From Imbricaverruca yamaguchii (taxonomy: Eukaryota; Arthropoda; Thecostraca; Neoverrucidae), in assembly GCA_034440575.1 (NCBI GenBank), contig JAOTOL010000856.1, forward strand, positions 62,001-126,000: DNA of 64,000 nucleotides, given 5' to 3'. Positions 25,301 through 38,305 of the stretch are shown piece after piece; the stretch's first letter is position 1, and the number at the start of each line of letters is the position of its first letter. The position numbers and the translations under genes are program-made. The notes below the pieces were generated by a model, which saw only the letters and a list, made by a program, of their open reading frames with translations, was not told the origin of the DNA and did no database searches.

Positions 25301-27284
25301 GGTCTTGTAAGTGAAGTTTTGTAAAGGAAAAATTGCAATGAACTAAAATTGTTGAGGTATTCTTTGTTTATGTGCTGAAATTTAGTAGACATAGCCAACA
25401 TGGAACAAACCTCCAAATTTGAACACTGGAATTGGAACAACCTAACCGTTTTCTTTCATTTATGGAAGAAAATTAGGTGTAAAACTTGTCTTCTGACCAC
25501 GTTAAAGCACTATATCATTGCCTTATATATAATACAATAAATATTTGGGCAATATTGTAAGTTTAATGTGCTCAACACAAGTTTTGCACATTTGTTACTG
25601 TATCAATCAAACAAGATGGTTAGGTTAGGTTAAGTTAGGTTTTTGGGTTAGCCACTGTGATTTGTAAACCAATTTTATATCTTTTATTTGTTGTCTGGAA
25701 TGGGGTATGTTAGCTTATGCTCTTTAGTTGAAATATTTTTAGATTTTGGTGATTCATGAACATACAATTTATGTAATTTCGTTCATATAATGGAGGTGAA
25801 GCGATGTTAGGCTTGTTCGATTTTTGTGTGATTTTTGTTATTCATAAAAGCTCTGTGATAATTTTCTGCATTGTTTGTGTGATATATTACCTCACTCAAA
25901 GTATTGCTTTGGTCTTAGTTTAAATCAATCACTGCTTCTGAATGTTGATAGTGCTTCATATGAGGATGTGCTATGCATGCTCATTGGTTTCATAGCAAGG
26001 AAGGCCAACAAATATGGAAGCAATTTACTGCATTTGTCTATATGTGGATTGCCTGCAACCTTGTTGTAATGGAATACTAAGTCATCATTGTGCTGAAATG
26101 GACATCAGTGAGTTAGCCAACATGGATCAGACCTCCAAATTTGAACACTGCATCCCACTATATCAGACCTGTATGAGCAAACCTGTGATTTCCAATCGGG
26201 CTCCACTGGTTATCTATATTATTAACATTGAACCATTGACCATTGGACTCTACTTAAAAATTGGATGATTTATGAATGACACCAGAGTTATCCACAAATA
26301 GTAATAAAAAACGAATCTTGTCCTGAACCATGTTTGGTGAGCATCACCACAACTAGTCCAGCAATCATTGTCATCAGGCAATGGTCAGCATATTTTAGAC
26401 AAAATGTTATGCTGAACATTTTGTAGCTACTTGCCAGTATTGAGCAAAACAATGTATACAATAATACAACAATATAGTAGCCTTGTATTGAGACTGGCAC
26501 AGCGTTGGAGTGATTTTGTTGCACTATGAAAAATAGCTGATGCATATGTATGTAATCTGGAGCTGATTTTAACTCAATTTTATGTTTGCATCAAGCGTGT
26601 ACCATAATGTCAGTGCTGACATTTTCGTGACACGTTTATAGCTAATTCAGGCTCTACCATTCGTTCACAGACGAAGGATGCCGCGGTCTTCTGTCGTAGC
26701 TTGGCCAGGCAATTGAGGCACAGGCGAGGTGGCTTGAATGCGACCGGTTCAATAATAGGCACAGACAACCAGAGCCTGATGGACGCCATGCTCGACATCA
26801 GGGAGGTGGCCGAAGTGGAGCGCATCAGGGCCACCAGTGACGCCAGTGCCGGCACCATCCAGCGTGCTGCCAGTCGCCTGGTGGCCCGCCGCGTTGTTCC
26901 GCCGTCGTGCCGATTGGCCCATACGTGGTCCTGGTATATACGTAGCCCATACGTTTCCCATACGACTGTGACTCATCTTCCCTACTGAGAGTGTTGTAGA
27001 AAGCATGGGGAGTGCAGTGCAGGAAGTGTTCGGCATGCACCGTCAGCTCGACCACGCCAACGCGGCGAAGGAGCTGGTAATGCGCTGGAACGGGCCGGAC
27101 CCGTGCCAGACCGATGATGTGGTCCGGGCTGTTCAGCGCAAAGCCGGGTTCAACTTTACCCGGCACTCGACAGGTCTGCGCCAGTCGCTGGCTGGCACTG
27201 TCATCACGCGCCACAAAAGCACGGCATCTGCTAAGTGCGCAATATATGCGTATAAGGAGTAGCACGCGCGTGTTCAGTAGAAGT
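22350..27284. other. AT-rich gene-poor stretch
   Basis: No recognised coding exon. A plus-strand segment at 26660-27262 is GC-richer and its frames look protein-like (26701-26988 and 27005-27262) but no domain is recognised; it may be a decayed transposon. A sequence of CTAGGTAGG/CCTACCTA words occurs at 24120-24165. Confidence 0.45.
25614..25645 (+). repeat. short interstitial TTAGG-like run
   Basis: GGTTAGGTTAGGTTAAGTTAGG is four to five units of the arthropod-type telomere repeat, one with a substitution. Too short to be a telomere. Confidence 0.6.
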
Positions 27285-27805
27285 AACCGGACAAATGTAC
27301 GTATGCGCAAAAGTACGTATGCGCTAATGTACGTAAGCGCAAATGTACGTAAACGCAAAGGTACGTATGCGCAAATGTACGTAAACGCAAATGTACGTAT
27401 GCGCAAAAGTACGTATGCGCAGATGTACGTAAGGGCAAATGTACGTATGCGCAAAAGTACGTATGCGCAGATGTACGTAAGGGCAGATGTACGTATGCGC
27501 AAAAGTACGTATGCGCAGATGTACGTAAGCGCAAATGTACGTATGCGCAAAAGTACGTATGCGCAAATGTACGTAAGGGCAAATGTGCATAAGGGCAAAT
27601 GTACGTAAGCGCAAATGTACGTATGCGCAAAAGTACGTATGCGTAAATGTGCGCAAGGGCAAATGTACGTATACACAAAAGTACGTATGCGCAAATGTAC
27701 CTAAGCACAAATGTACGTGAGGGCAGATGTACGTATGCGCAAAAGTACGTATGTGCAAAGGTACGTAAGCGAAAGTGTACGTATGCGCAAATTTACCTAC
27801 GAGCA
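27285..27805 (+). repeat. 16-bp minisatellite, forward arm
   Basis: About 32 copies of GTACGTATGCGCAAAT and variants (GTACGTAAGGGCAAAT). It faces an inverted array of the same unit. Confidence 0.95.
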
Positions 27806-27864
27806 TATGTACGCATGGCATATACATCTAACCGAATGTGCTTAAATGCAAAGCCATTAAATGC

Positions 27865-28250
27865 GTTTACGTACTTTTGCGCATACGTACATTTGCCCTT
27901 ACGTACATTTGCGCATGCGTACTTTTCCGCATACGTACATTTGCGCATACGTACTTCTGCGCATACGTACATTTGCGTTTACGTACTTTTCCGCTTACGT
28001 ACTTTTGCGCATACGTACATTTGCGCTTACGTACATTTGCGCATACGTACATTTGCGCATACGTACTTTTGCACATTCGTACATTTGCGCTTACATACTT
28101 TCGCGTTTACGTACTTTTGCGCATACGTACATTTGCGCATAAGTACATCTGCCATACGTACATTTGCGCTTACGTACATTTGCTTACGTACATTTGCTTA
28201 CGTACATCTGTCATACGTACATTTGCTTACGTACATCTGCCATACGTACT
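27865..28250 (-). repeat. 16-bp minisatellite, inverted arm
   Basis: About 25 copies of ATTTGCGCATACGTAC, the reverse complement of the unit at 27285-27805, with shorter TTTGCTTACGTAC units at the end. A spacer of about 60 bp separates the arms. Confidence 0.95.
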
Positions 28251-28293
28251 AGAACCTAGTGTCCTTAGTTGTCCTAGAACCAGTGGGACGCCA

Positions 28294-28442
28294 GGGCGTC
28301 GGTAGCTCAGTGGCAAACTGGGTGTCTGGGAAACCAGAGGTGTGGCGTCCGATTATCGGCGGTGCCCTCCCTTCCAGCCAAGTTGGGAGGCAATCGACGC
28401 AATGTGGCCTGAAATGATTAGCCGCAAATAATACAAAAAGTA
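28294..28442 (+). mobile_element. tRNA-like SINE
   Basis: GTCGGTAGCTCAGTGGCAAA (A box) is followed by CGTCCGATTATCGGC in the B-box position and a tail ending AATAATACAAAAAGT. The B box is degenerate. Confidence 0.55.
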
Positions 28443-29221
28443 TGGCTCCATGACCCGGCATAGCTCAGGTTGTTGCCCTTATATTTGTATTGCATACCAG
28501 GAGCGTGTACGTGAGTGTGCGGGAGAATCCCAGTTATACAGCACCATTTTGAGAACGTTGGGGACGGCCGCACGAGCCCGCTCCCTGCCGACCGTTTCCT
28601 GTCGTCTTCCCATTTGCTGGATAACCAGATCAACATTGACGATATACCAGCCGATATCACCACACGGTGGCAGGCTGGCAAAATCCACCCACACACACAC
28701 TGGACGATAACGTTAAAAGAATATTTAAGTGTCTTGGCACATCGTGTCAGAATGGTCCGCTTACTAGGTTACCTCTCTACTGTGCCAACCGGGCAGACTC
28801 ATGACATAGCCATGAGTGAAAACTGCATTGTTCGAACTGGCAACCGGGGTCCAAATAGCTTCTTCCAGCTGCCTTCATCGGCAACCCCCCAAGCGTATTT
28901 GGTGGATTTAATGGTGACAAAACTCATGATTCAAAACATAAAAAGGGCTACTCTACAACTTCTAGCTCGAATATATATCAACTGCAACGTGGATGCTTTT
29001 TCAACGCGGCGAAGCAAGTGCGTGAGGAACTTGCAGTATTAAACATATGTCCAAAGAATTTTAGACAGCTCACAGGTTCGTTGGTGACAGCTTCGGCATT
29101 TTTTTCACCCCTGCTAAAGATGCTGAGTTTTTACGTTGCGGACACGCTTCTGCGACGGCCTTTATAACCTGTGTTGTCCCCTGTGGCTCTTAACGAAGTC
29201 TGAACATTTCATAGCTGTATG

Positions 29222-29440
29222 CCCTCGTGTACCCTGTAAGCACGCTCAGATGACCCTTTGCACCCTGTATGTCACGGGGATAAACTCGCTGAAATGACTC
29301 CTTGTACCCTTTACACGGGGTAGACTAGTACTATGTACACGGGGGTAGACTCACTCGGAGGACCTTTTGTACTCTGTACATGGGGGTAGACTAGTTAAGA
29401 TGACCTTTTGTACTCTGTACATGGGGTAGACTCGCTCAGG
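29222..29440. repeat. ~46-bp tandem repeat, five copies
   Basis: Units contain TGACCTTTTGTACTCTGTAC and GGGGTAGACTCGCTCAGA with increasing divergence towards the left end. Confidence 0.85.
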
Positions 29441-29637
29441 CTTCGCGCTGGCTCGTAGTGAGTGGGCCATAGGATGTGCGTTATTTTCTCACATACTATG
29501 GCGATGGGCGATAGAGTGTGCGCTATTTTCACACACACTGTAGCGACTAGGTTACTAGACTAACGATAAAAACAACCTATCTGGATATGTTGTTTATTGC
29601 GTGTTTTCACCTCACCCGGCCATATGGTCGGGAGGAT

Positions 29638-29826
29638 CACATGTTACGCATAGCGTCACCAGTGCAGCGACATGTTAGGCATAGCATCACCAGTGCAGTG
29701 ACATGTTACGCATATCATCACCAGTGCAGCGACATGTTGGCATAGCATCATCAGTGCAGCGACATGTTGGGCATAGCGTCACCAGTGCAGCGACATGTTG
29801 GCATAGCATCACCAGAGCAGCGACTG
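29638..29826. repeat. ~30-bp tandem repeat, six copies
   Basis: Units contain GACATGTTAGGCATAGC and ATCACCAGTGCAGC with small indels. Confidence 0.9.
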
Positions 29827-29829
29827 TCG

Positions 29830-32200
29830 AATTCTCCCGGTGGAGGATGTCTACCGGATATAGTCTCGGAGCTGCTTTGACCGGAACGACCCGACATGTT
29901 CCCGCAAGGGGGCGCGTCAGGTCAGTTCACTGCTCGACCCGTAATCATCACACCACTGTGATCTTCAGCTCTAGCGCTTCAGCTTCAGATTCTGTGAGCT
30001 TGCAATGTCTGAGAGGAATGCATGATGGCGATCACGAGCGTTTTCAGCATTTGCTAGTGGTTAAAAGACAAGCAACTCGGGCACGTTTTTCCTCGGTGAC
30101 CTGAAAATCGTTCCTGAGAATCTGAGGTTGGATTCGAGGGCCATCGTTATTCGGGAAGGATTGGCTTGGCACACTTTTCTTCTGACAAGACAAATCGGTT
30201 GAGCACGATGAGGAGGGGAGAGGAGGGGTGTTACTTTGCTCTGACGTTTTCTAGCGCATCTTTTGGTTGGCACAATTTGGCATTGGACTGTGCAAACCCG
30301 TGGGTTAGACCACTGGATGCTGAAGACGATGACACCCCTACAGACAGACTTTTCTTTTCTTGTTTGTATACTACTGATCGGGGGACAATACCAAACACAA
30401 TCCAATAGTTTTCCTATACTGAGCCGCAGAATCCGGACGAACATTTCAGATGTAGATGTTCAGATGTAACTTGCAGAGGAGTATTGAAAACATGCCATGC
30501 ACATACGCAAAGAGATCTAAGCGAAGTATGTTAGGATTTCTTACCTTAACTGAAAGTTCGCATAATTCCCCCCCCCCGACTGTTCCTCGCGCCGAGTCTG
30601 TTCGGCTTTGGTCTTCCCGATGCATGAGCGTAAGAGCCGCCCGAAAATGGGGGCGGGTACGTCGAGTGCTACGCAAATTATTTCTTCTCAACGATGTAGG
30701 ATTAATGAAACGATCTGAAACATTGGGGGGCCATGGTCCCCTGTCTATCCCCTCCTCCTGCCCCTACGTCCATTGTCTGAAGACACAAATCAACATATTT
30801 TGTCACAATGATGGTTTAGCGCCATTTCGCGAGAGAGTTGGCGGACAACTGCCTGACATCTCACGAGAGCGAGATCTACTCGTCACCATGCCAACCCCGA
30901 TCGACCAGACACTGACCACTGCGCATGCGCAGTCCGTGGTGAGGAGATACTCAAGAGAGAGAGGAGATACTCAAGAGAGAAACCAGTATTCAGTTTAATA
31001 CAAACACACATAGTTTAATTCCGCTACTTCCGCATGCGATTGTTTTTCCCTCCGAGTTCCACACATGAAAACAACGGAACGACGCGTTCGGCCGTTCCTT
31101 TCCGATTACGTTTACGACATCAGCTTGGGTAGCTGTCGTTTTGACTTCGGCAAGCCGCGTTGACAGTCTGCGTCTCGGTTTATGAGTGCAATAAACGGAA
31201 CAGTTACATTCTGTTCGGCAGCTGAAACATAAAGATATTGGCAATATCAGAATATTTGCCACGCTGAGGATATTACGGGCGAGCGGCGATGGAAACCGAT
31301 GGAGAATGAGAGCGCAGAGACTGAAAAACAGACGATACGCTTATTTGAAGTTTGCAACAATACGGCATCCAACGGGCATAACAGGCCGACAAGGCGGGCC
31401 AATGGTAATCGAAACTAGGAATTCTGAGAGAGCACTAGGCATATCCAGCAAAGGGCATTCCTTGTGTGTTGATGCATGTTCGACTGCGAACACTCGATAC
31501 GTTGTTGCGATTTTCCGATGGTTGTGTAATATTGTTATGAAAAACAGACGTCACGTATGCATCATGTATTACTATCTTTTGTTTTGTGCCATGACGTATG
31601 TCAGGTGACATATGCATTTCAGTCGCCCATAAGTATCCTGGTGCCTGCCGGCGATTTTTGTCCGAACAGAGGAAAACGTTATCACCCTGTTGAGCTGCTT
31701 CTGGTTATATTGCGACTGCCGATATTAGTCAAGAAGTGAGGATTGGTACTACATGGATCTCTACATACAGGGATTTACTACATGGATCTCCTTGCGCACC
31801 AAATATGGACCGAACATGTGGCAGATATTGGTTCTTGTCAGCAGGAGTGTACGATCAACAGGAAGAACAGGGGACGACTTTTTAATGGGAAGATGCCATT
31901 CCGGGGGGGGGAGGAAGGGGGAGCTACTGACGGAGATAATTTTTACGGGGTGATGCACAACACATAAGTGTCCATGGCTGGTTACCCTTTGTTGCACTCA
32001 AAGGAGAGCTATCCGCTAAAAATGCCAAGGGGAGGGGGGAGAGTGCACTTGAACATCCTGTGAAGGCACCTTTTCCCGTCACAGGGGGCGTCACTCTTCA
32101 GCCAGAGGGGCGCCGCCGAAAGGTGTTTGTGTGGGGGAGACTAGTCTCCCACCCACCGCTAACTACGCCCATGCTTATCAGCCACGCCACATCTTTAACC
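29830..32200. other. gene-free stretch
   Basis: Short frames only, no motifs recognised. A run of C at 30570 and of G at 31901 are the only low-complexity points. Confidence 0.45.
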
Positions 32201-32214
32201 GTGCCACCCAACAC

Positions 32215-32350
32215 CGCCCAGTTCTGGCCTCGCTCGCATTATCCTCCCCCGCTACAGTACTGGACGCGCCCGTGGCCGGCCCTCGCTCGCACTACCTTCC
32301 GCCGCTACAGTGCTGGACGCGCCCGTGGCATGCCCTCGCTCGCCCCATTC
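32215..32350. repeat. 57-bp tandem repeat, 2.3 copies
   Basis: Units contain CCCTCGCTCGCACTACC and GCTACAGTGCTGGACGCGCC. Confidence 0.85.
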
Positions 32351-32724
32351 TCCGCCACCATTTGCCACAAATGGCGAGGCCTTGCCAAATCGTGTTCTGA
32401 CGTCACCAGCAGGGAAGCTGCCAATGACATATCAGATGACAAACTGCGGCTGGGCGGCGGCGCCAGAAGGGAGGAGCACACCGATACCGGCGCCACGTGC
32501 TCGGGAAAGAAGCAAATGCCGGTTTTTACGTCTTATGATAAATGGTTGGTTATAACGCAACAAAGAGAGAAGTGTAGATGTAGCTGTTTGATTTAGCAGT
32601 GCGGTGACGAACGCAAGCGTGAACAAGTTGGCGAAGAAGTCACACTGGAAGCATACGCATTCTAGGGAAGCATGGAAAGCATACATTGAGAGGGCGAAAG
32701 CGCTCTCTCGATCTCACTCTCTTT

Positions 32725-32732
32725 CACTCGCC

Positions 32733-32797
<65 letters not shown>
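32725..32797. repeat. (CT)n microsatellite
   Basis: About 30 CT dinucleotides after a TC-rich lead. Confidence 0.95.
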
Positions 32798-32798
<1 letters not shown>

Positions 32799-33056
32799 GT
32801 CTGAGAAGAAAATGACAGGGAGGGAGAGTTCACCATCTCTCCCTCATTCTGTTAGAGACAAACATGGACTGAAATTCCTGAAAATATTGGGCGTGGGGAA
32901 GGAAAGCAATGGGCAGATCCGAATGGACTGGGGGGGGGCAAAGCCGACATCAAGGGGGCACTCGCCCATCACAAGTATATACAACACTCATGGAGATAGA
33001 GACAGCGACAGAGAGAGAACCAAACACAGAAACAGAGATGGACAGAGAACGAGAAC

Positions 33057-33560
<504 letters not shown>

Positions 33561-34284
33561 AGAGAAAATAGAGAGGAGTAGAAAGTTGAACGCACGATAA
33601 TTGGATCGGCTGAGACCACCGGCGCCGTTGTGTATTAGCTCGTCAGTGCTGTTCCGGAGTCTAACCATGCTCTAACCATGCTCTAATTGCTAGACATCTG
33701 ACCGGGTGAGAGAATTAGAAGCTCTCGTTACACTGCACCACGGTCGTTGTAGCGATTTTACAGCTGATAGGTAGGGTCAGATTCCAAGCGCCTCGGGTCA
33801 CACCAATCTGCAAGCCACTCCACACGATTTACGTTATTTTTCAGCGGAAGTGAGAATGGCAGCCACACTACTGAGAACGCTGTCACTGGAAAGCCAGTGA
33901 AGGCGCTTCCGCTAGTGAGATGGTGGCGATGTTCCCACCGAAGAGCCGGTGTTGCTCTTGTTGCTCACTGTTTTCTGGCTTCTCGTCCTCCTTTTGTCTT
34001 CTTGGATCTTGGCGCTCTTACTTCTTATCTTCTTGCATCTTGGCCATCTTTCTTCTTGTTCTTCTTGCATTGTGGGCTGCTTCGGATTCTTGTGATTGCT
34101 GGCGTCGCTCTGGAGCGTGCTAGAGCGTGGGGGCGTGGGGACGTGGGGGCGGGCGCGCACTCTTTTAGGAGCCTCCCTAGGAAGAACCTCAATCAGCGAG
34201 TGCTAATGACTTTAGTGCTGATGGCTTCGGTGCTGATAACTTCAATGCAGATGACTTAGCACCGCTAAATGCGGAAAGCGCGGT

Positions 34285-34735
34285 CATGTACGGCATGTGT
34301 CGTGTCAGCGTGTGCGGCATGTGGCACGCCATCGTGTGCGGCATGTGACACGCCAGCGTGTGCGGCATGTGGCACGCCATCGTGTGCGGCATGTGGCACG
34401 CCAGCGTGTGCGGCATGTGCGGCATGTGGCACGCCAGCGTGTGCGGCATGTGGCACGCCATCGTGTGCGGCATGTGGCACGCCATCGTGTGCGGCATGTG
34501 ACACGCCATCGTGTGCGGCATGTGGCACGCCAGCGTGTGCGGCATGTGCGGCATGTGGCACGCCAGCGTGTGCGGCATGTGTCGTGTCAGCGTGTGCGGC
34601 ATGTGGCACGCCATCGTGTGCGGCATGTGACACGCCAGCGTGTGCGGCATGTGGCACGCCATCGTGTGCGGCATGTGGCACGCCAGCGTGTGCGGCATGT
34701 GCGGCATGTGGCACGCCATCGTGTGCGGCATGTGG
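34285..34735. repeat. 24-bp minisatellite
   Basis: About 18 copies of GTGCGGCATGTGGCACGCCA plus TCGT, with GTGACACG, GTGTCGTG and duplicated GCGGCATGT variants. Long frames on both strands are artefacts. Confidence 0.95.
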
Positions 34736-34844
34736 CGCGATGTTCGCAGTGCGCCAGGTATACGCCGGTCCATTACTGTCAGATGTGGAGGTGGTGTGAG
34801 TTTGTGGAGTTTCCAATTTGCCCACACATGACACTATCATCACC

Positions 34845-34928
34845 GTCACCGCCTATAATGTCACCGTCACCGCCCACACCGTCACTGACATTGACACTGA
34901 CACTGATACTGACACTGACACTGACACG
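34845..34928. repeat. short (CACTGA)n and CACCGTC repeat
   Basis: CACCGTCACCGCC units followed by about eight CACTGA hexamers. Confidence 0.85.
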
Positions 34929-34965
34929 CTGTAAGGCACACAACAGCTGTCGCTACCAAATTACA

Positions 34966-35812
34966 GCCACAGCGATCGCCATAGTAGTCACAGCGATCGC
35001 CATATTAGTCACAGCGACCGCCATATTAGTCACAACGATCGCCATATTAGTCACAGCGATCGCCATATTAGTCACGGCGATCGCCATATTAGTCACAGCG
35101 ATCGCCATATTAGTCACGGCGATCGCCATATTAGTCACGGCGATCGCCATATTAGTCACGGCGATCGCCATATTAGTCACAGCGATCGCCATATTAGTCA
35201 CAGCGATCGCCATATTAGTCACAGCGATCGCCATATTAGTCACAGCGATCGCCATATTAGTCACAGCGATCGCCATATTAGTCACAGCGATCGCCATATT
35301 AGTCAGTCACGGCGATCGCCATATTAGTCACGGCGATCGCCATATTAGTCACAGCGATCGCCATATTAGTCACCAGCGATCGCCATATTAGTCACAGCGA
35401 TCGCCATATTAGTCACAGCGATCGCCATATTAGTCACAGCGATCGCCATATTAGTCACAGCGATCGCCATATTAGTCACAGCGATCGCCATATTAGTCAC
35501 AGCGATCGCCATATTAGTCACAGGGATCGCCATATTAGTCACAGGGATCGCCATATTAGTCACAGGGATCGCCATATTAGTCACAGGGATCGCCATATTA
35601 GTCACAGGGATCGCCATATTAGTCACGGCGATCGCCATATTAGTCACAGCGATCGCCATATTAGTCACAGCGATCGCCATATTAGTCACAGGGATCGCCA
35701 TATTAGTCACAGCGATCGCCATATTAGTCACAGCGATCGCCATATTAGTCACAGCGATCGCCATATTAGTCACAGCGATCGCCATATTAGTCACAGGGAT
35801 CGCCATAGGGAT
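34966..35812. repeat. 21-bp minisatellite with GCGATCGC and GCCAT in each unit
   Basis: About 40 copies of CAGCGATCGCCATATTAGTC plus A. A block at 35520-35610 carries CAGGGATCGCC instead. The unit lacks stops in one frame on each strand, giving long VTNMAIA-type frames that are artefacts. Confidence 0.96.
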
Positions 35813-35974
35813 CACCTGGCCTGCCGCAAATCGCCTGGCACAGCGATGTTTTAGCCGGACAGATGCGACAGAAGGCTTCGGCGCGAACTCTCACCATTTA
35901 GTGTTGATATGGCCACGGCTCTTTGCGATGTTACCCCCACATTGTCAACCACTGCAGCCCGACCAGCTACTAGG

Positions 35975-36385
35975 CCATCCTGGGCTTCACGGATGGATCA
36001 AAACACAAGGTCAAAATAGGCACCGGCCCCACGAGACCAGACCTTGCGCTTGCCAAACGTCCACCGGATAACTTTTCTATCTACATCGTTGAAGTGCTGG
36101 CCATTCCGGCCGCTATCTCCATTCTAAAGGTGCAGAACGAGACATGTGGTAATTTGTCATTGATCGAATCCAACAAGCCGTGGCCCGCAATGCAGCGACG
36201 TTTCCTTTCTCTGTATTCCGGGACACGTCAACACTCCAGGAAACGAACAAGCAGATGAGCTGGGAAAACAAGCCGAAGCATCCATCACTTATCTCAACAC
36301 GAAATATTCGGTAGACGATTGTAATGCACTCCTACCACATCACATAAGCAAGCATCACCAGAACACTTGGACACAACGCGGCTCT
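35975..36385 (+). mobile_element. LINE-encoded RNase H fragment
   Basis: Plus strand reads GFTDGSKHKVKIGTG then NFSIYIVEVLAI and, after a frameshift, PGHVNTPGNEQADELGKQAE followed by SVDDCNALLPHHISKHHQNT. The D-G-S start, the E in the helix and the GN-x-xAD box are RNase H motifs of I/R1/jockey-type LINEs. Its coding sequence runs straight into the 59-bp minisatellite. Confidence 0.75.
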
Positions 36386-37295
36386 ATGGAGCACCGCTCA
36401 AACCACACCCACATCACCAGCACACACACACACAACGCAGCTCTATACAGCACCGCTCAAACCACACCCACATCACCAGCATACATACACACAACGCAGC
36501 TCTATACAGCACCGCTCAAACCACACCCACATCACCAGCACACATACACACAACGCAGCTCTATACAGCACCGCTCAAACCACACCCACATCACCAGCAC
36601 ACATACACACAACGCAGCTCTATACAGCACCGCTCAAACCACACCCACATCACCAGCACACATACACACAACGCAGCTCTATACAGCACCGCTCAAACCA
36701 CACCCACATCACCAGCACACATACACACAACGCAGCTCTATACAGCACCGCTCAAACACCCACATCACCAGCACACATACACACAACGCAGCTCTATACA
36801 GCACCGCTCAAACCACACCCACATCACCAGCACACATACACACAACGCAGCTCTATACAGCACCGCTCAAACCACACCCACATCACCAGCACACATACAC
36901 ACAACGCAGCTCTATACAGCACCGCTCAAACCACACCCACATCACCAGCACACATACACACAACGCAGCTCTATACAGCACCGCTCAAACCACACCCACA
37001 TCACCAGCATACATACACACAACGCAGCTCTATACAGCACCGCTCAAACCACACCCACATCACCAGCACACATACACACAACGCAGCTCTATACAGCACC
37101 GCTCAAACCACACCCACATCACCAGCACACATACACACAACGCAGCTCTATACAGCACCGCTCAAACCGCACCCACATCACCAGCACACATACACACAAC
37201 GCAGCTCTATACAGCACCGCTCAAACCACACCCACATCACCAGCAGACATACACACAACGCAGCTCTATACAGCACCGCTCAAACCGCACCCACA
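36386..37295. repeat. 59-bp minisatellite expanded inside a LINE remnant
   Basis: About 15 nearly identical copies of a unit with CACCGCTCAAACCACACCC, ATCACCAGCACACATACACA and CAACGCAGCTCTATACAG. One copy has a 4-bp deletion near 36756. All three plus frames stay open because the unit lacks stops. Confidence 0.95.
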
Positions 37296-37379
37296 GCAAG
37301 GCAACGCCAGGCACGTGCAACACACCCAACCAATCACCGTCAAAATTGAATAATCCTCACTAAGGTTAGAACTGGTTGA

Positions 37380-37600
37380 ACGAAACTAGCACAGCCTGAG
37401 CTAGAAGATGACTATGATACAACACCTCACTGCGATGCCTGCAATATCACATTAAGCATTGGCCACATCCGGCTAGACTGTAGTAGCTTTGACGCTCAAA
37501 GACAACCGCTTAAGTCCTGCTAAAAAGAAGGCCTCTCGCCTTTCGCTAAAAGTATCAGCTCTCGCTTCCCTCGCTTCTGGGTGACTTTGATTATCTCTAC
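37380..37600 (+). mobile_element. LINE C-terminal zinc-knuckle fragment
   Basis: Plus-strand reading YDTTPHCDACNITLSIGHIR with LDCSSFDAQR resembles the Cys-x2-Cys...His...Cys box that ends many LINE ORF2 proteins (C-x-x-C-x-x-x-L-S-x-x-H-x-L-x-x-C). Together with the RNase H fragment upstream it suggests that one LINE was split by minisatellite growth. Confidence 0.6.
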
Positions 37601-38232
37601 TCCACCAAACTAGTCTGAGCATTATAGACACCACCTCATCAGCACGCACTTTAATACGTACTGCATGTCGATGTATACACTAGTAGTAACAGCGTAAATA
37701 ACCATCCACGAATGGCATCAAACGTACATGAGCCGATCAGTTCTCCAATTCGAAATAAATGGCTACCTAGCAGTGCCGTCGGACGTATATGAGTCGACTT
37801 GCCTGATAAAATTAGCATAACGTAAAACGATTACCCAGAGGTGTCACCGGATGCCGATGAGACAAATTGCAAAATACCATGCTAACCGCAGACACACGAC
37901 CACGCGTGAAAGCATGCTGCCACTAACCCGCTACTAACAACCAACATGCGCCAGCCGGCGTGGTAGACGCTGTGGACAATTACTCTGCCCGCACGGTGAA
38001 ACTTCCCTGGTGCTCTTCGGCAAGAGTAGGCTAATGCCGGCACCATGGGAAGACCAATTTCTCGCCATCCCTCCCCCACCCAAACTAGCCAATAAACTTG
38101 TGGAGGAGTAAACTAAACTTAAAAAACACTAAATAGCAGGTAGATGTCCACTCGACCAGTCCCCACCTTCAGCAATTCAACGTCACGCACACTATATCGT
38201 CAGACTCTGCTAACGTAAATGTACTTGCCTTG

Positions 38233-38305
38233 GACTTGCTTGCAAAACCCACTCGCTTTAAGTGTGGCTCAAATGAACCCACTCGCTTTAAGTGTGGCTC
38301 ATATG
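38233..38305. repeat. 30-bp tandem duplication
   Basis: CACTCGCTTTAAGTGTGGCT with CAAATGAACC occurs twice in a row. Confidence 0.8.

Noticed and set aside
25614..25645. Telomere or subtelomere
   Set aside because: Only four to five TTAGG-like units, one imperfect, in the middle of ordinary AT-rich DNA.
27285..28250. CRISPR-like array
   Set aside because: No unique spacers between repeats; the units are contiguous, and the genome is eukaryotic.
27274..28305. Frames with repeated AHTYICAYVHLRIRT-type peptide
   Set aside because: Product of the 16-bp inverted minisatellites, present in several frames at once.
34953..35815. VTNMAIA repeat frames
   Set aside because: Translation of the 21-bp minisatellite; no start, domain or flanking coding signal.
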